Both the position numbers and the translations under genes were made by a program. A stretch of DNA of 64,000 bases from Sulfurospirillum arsenophilum NBRC 109478. Its GTDB lineage: Bacteria; Campylobacterota; Campylobacteria; Campylobacterales; Sulfurospirillaceae. Below the pieces are notes generated by a model. It worked only from the letters and a program-made list of their open reading frames with translations, did not search any database and was not told where the DNA came from. Every line of letters starts with the position of its first letter. Position 1 is the first letter of the stretch. Shown here piece after piece: positions 63,422-64,000 of this stretch. The DNA is taken from positions 186,001 to 250,000 of the forward strand of contig NZ_BBQF01000003.1 of the NCBI RefSeq assembly GCF_000813345.1, written 5' to 3'.

Positions 63422-64000
63422 ATGCGAATTTTAAGAGTTATTGGAAGTGTATTACTTCTGTTAAGCAGTGCATACACTAGAGAAATTATTGATATGAGTG
63501 GCAAAAAAGTTGAAATTCCCGAGACTATCACCAAAGTGTTTGGCACGTCACCACCATCAACGTATATGCTTTATACGATTGATTCGTCCTTAATTGTAGG
63601 GCTTAATTTTAACCATGCCCGTGGCAATAATGAATCTACCAATATGCTCGATTCTCGCTTTATGGCGCTTCCTGTAGTAGGTGGTCTTCAAGGGGGAGGC
63701 AATAATATGAACCGTGAGACCTTGCTCTCTTTGCATCCTGATGTCGTTTTTTTGTGGAACAACGATGCTTCCAGCCAGCTTGCGCAGTATCTGTTTGAGA
63801 GTAGTAAAATTCCTAGCATCAGCGTCGATCTTGAGAGTGTCGAGAGCTTACCCAAAGCGTATCTCTTTTTTGGTGATATTTTAGGAAAACAGGAACGCGC
63901 TGGGATTCTCTCAGCCTATGCAACCGCTGCGCTTGAAAAGACCCAAGCGATTGTCAAAACATTTGCAAGCAAACGCGCCGTTGTTTATTACGCAGAAGGG
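63422..64000 (+). CDS. FecB/TroA-like periplasmic binding protein, N-terminal part
   Basis: An open frame of 193 codons to the window edge. A signal peptide (MRILRVIGSVLLLLSSAYT) is followed by EIIDMSGKKVEIPETITKVF and LLSLHPDVVFLWNN, as in metal-complex binding proteins for iron, heme, corrinoid or molybdate. AAGGA for this gene overlaps the recurrent palindrome (63404-63413). The end lies outside the window. Confidence 0.82.
   Translation, partial: MRILRVIGSVLLLLSSAYTREIIDMSGKKVEIPETITKVFGTSPPSTYMLYTIDSSLIVGLNFNHARGNNESTNMLDSRFMALPVVGGLQGGGNNMNRETLLSLHPDVVFLWNNDASSQLAQYLFESSKIPSISVDLESVESLPKAYLFFGDILGKQERAGILSAYATAALEKTQAIVKTFASKRAVVYYAEG

Overview
The window looks like a chromosome segment of a Campylobacterota (Epsilonproteobacteria) bacterium, most like Sulfurospirillum. 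The basis is the ArsRS-type two-component pair, the selenocysteine-containing Fdh operon beside selAB, the gene content of small conserved families and the moderate GC content. No rRNA, tRNA, CRISPR array or insertion sequence was seen. Genes are densely packed, with many ATGA-type overlaps and several TTG/GTG starts.

Layout: (1) 1-2.9 kb: the end of a transglutaminase-like gene, a MerT/MerP-like pair and a DEAD-box helicase with an RGG tail. (2) 3.3-26.4 kb: a large aryl-polyene/dialkylresorcinol (flexirubin-type) biosynthesis locus. A forward block carries ACP, ketosynthase, chain-length factor, dehydratase, exported hydrolase, DarA-like, DarB-like and BtrH-like genes. A long reverse block carries dehydratase, glycosyltransferase, acyltransferase, aromatic ammonia-lyase, ketoreductase, membrane protein, LolA-like carrier, MMPL exporter and AMP-ligase genes, followed further on by an ABC exporter, a second ACP, a second ketosynthase and a second chain-length-factor-like protein. 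A methyltransferase diverges from the reverse block. Proposed logic (inference): the lyase makes an aryl-acrylate starter, the ligase loads it on an ACP, the KS/CLF-KR-DH set extends the polyene, DarB/DarA make a dialkylresorcinol, an acyltransferase joins the parts, and LolA/MMPL/ABC proteins move the lipid to the outer membrane. (3) 26.4-35.2 kb: housekeeping and stress genes, including an ArsRS-like pair, a DsbC-like protein, an HD alarmone hydrolase, a DUF234 protein, a double CDGSH protein, pirin, and a YceI/MarR pair sharing an identical operator.

(4) 35.2-49.3 kb: selB, selA, a response regulator, a histidine kinase and a periplasmic-binding protein on the minus strand, divergent from the formate dehydrogenase locus: multi-cluster ferredoxin, TorD-like chaperone, small Tat protein, FdhA with an in-frame TGA (Sec187), FdhB and FdhC. 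(5) 49.4-55.0 kb: two paralogous AraC regulators bracketing doxX, yceI and a porin gene, then a DUF190/CrcB fluoride pair. (6) 55.2-64.0 kb: a small Cys-Cys-ending leader ORF, the sulfate transporter cysPTWA, a Mop-domain protein, a methyltransferase, ModE, ExbB-ExbD-TonB, a truncated globin and the start of a FecB-like binding protein.

Two signals cut across the genes. First, three copies of a ModE-type operator (CGTTATAT-N8-ATATAACG architecture) lie upstream of the fdh locus, the methyltransferase next to modE, and exbB. Together they suggest a molybdate/tungstate regulon that includes a TonB energiser and a globin. Second, the palindrome TTACATGTAA occurs at least 32 times, where well under one copy is expected by chance, both inside and between genes. 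It is absent from the fdhA-fdhB-fdhC coding block and the porin region.
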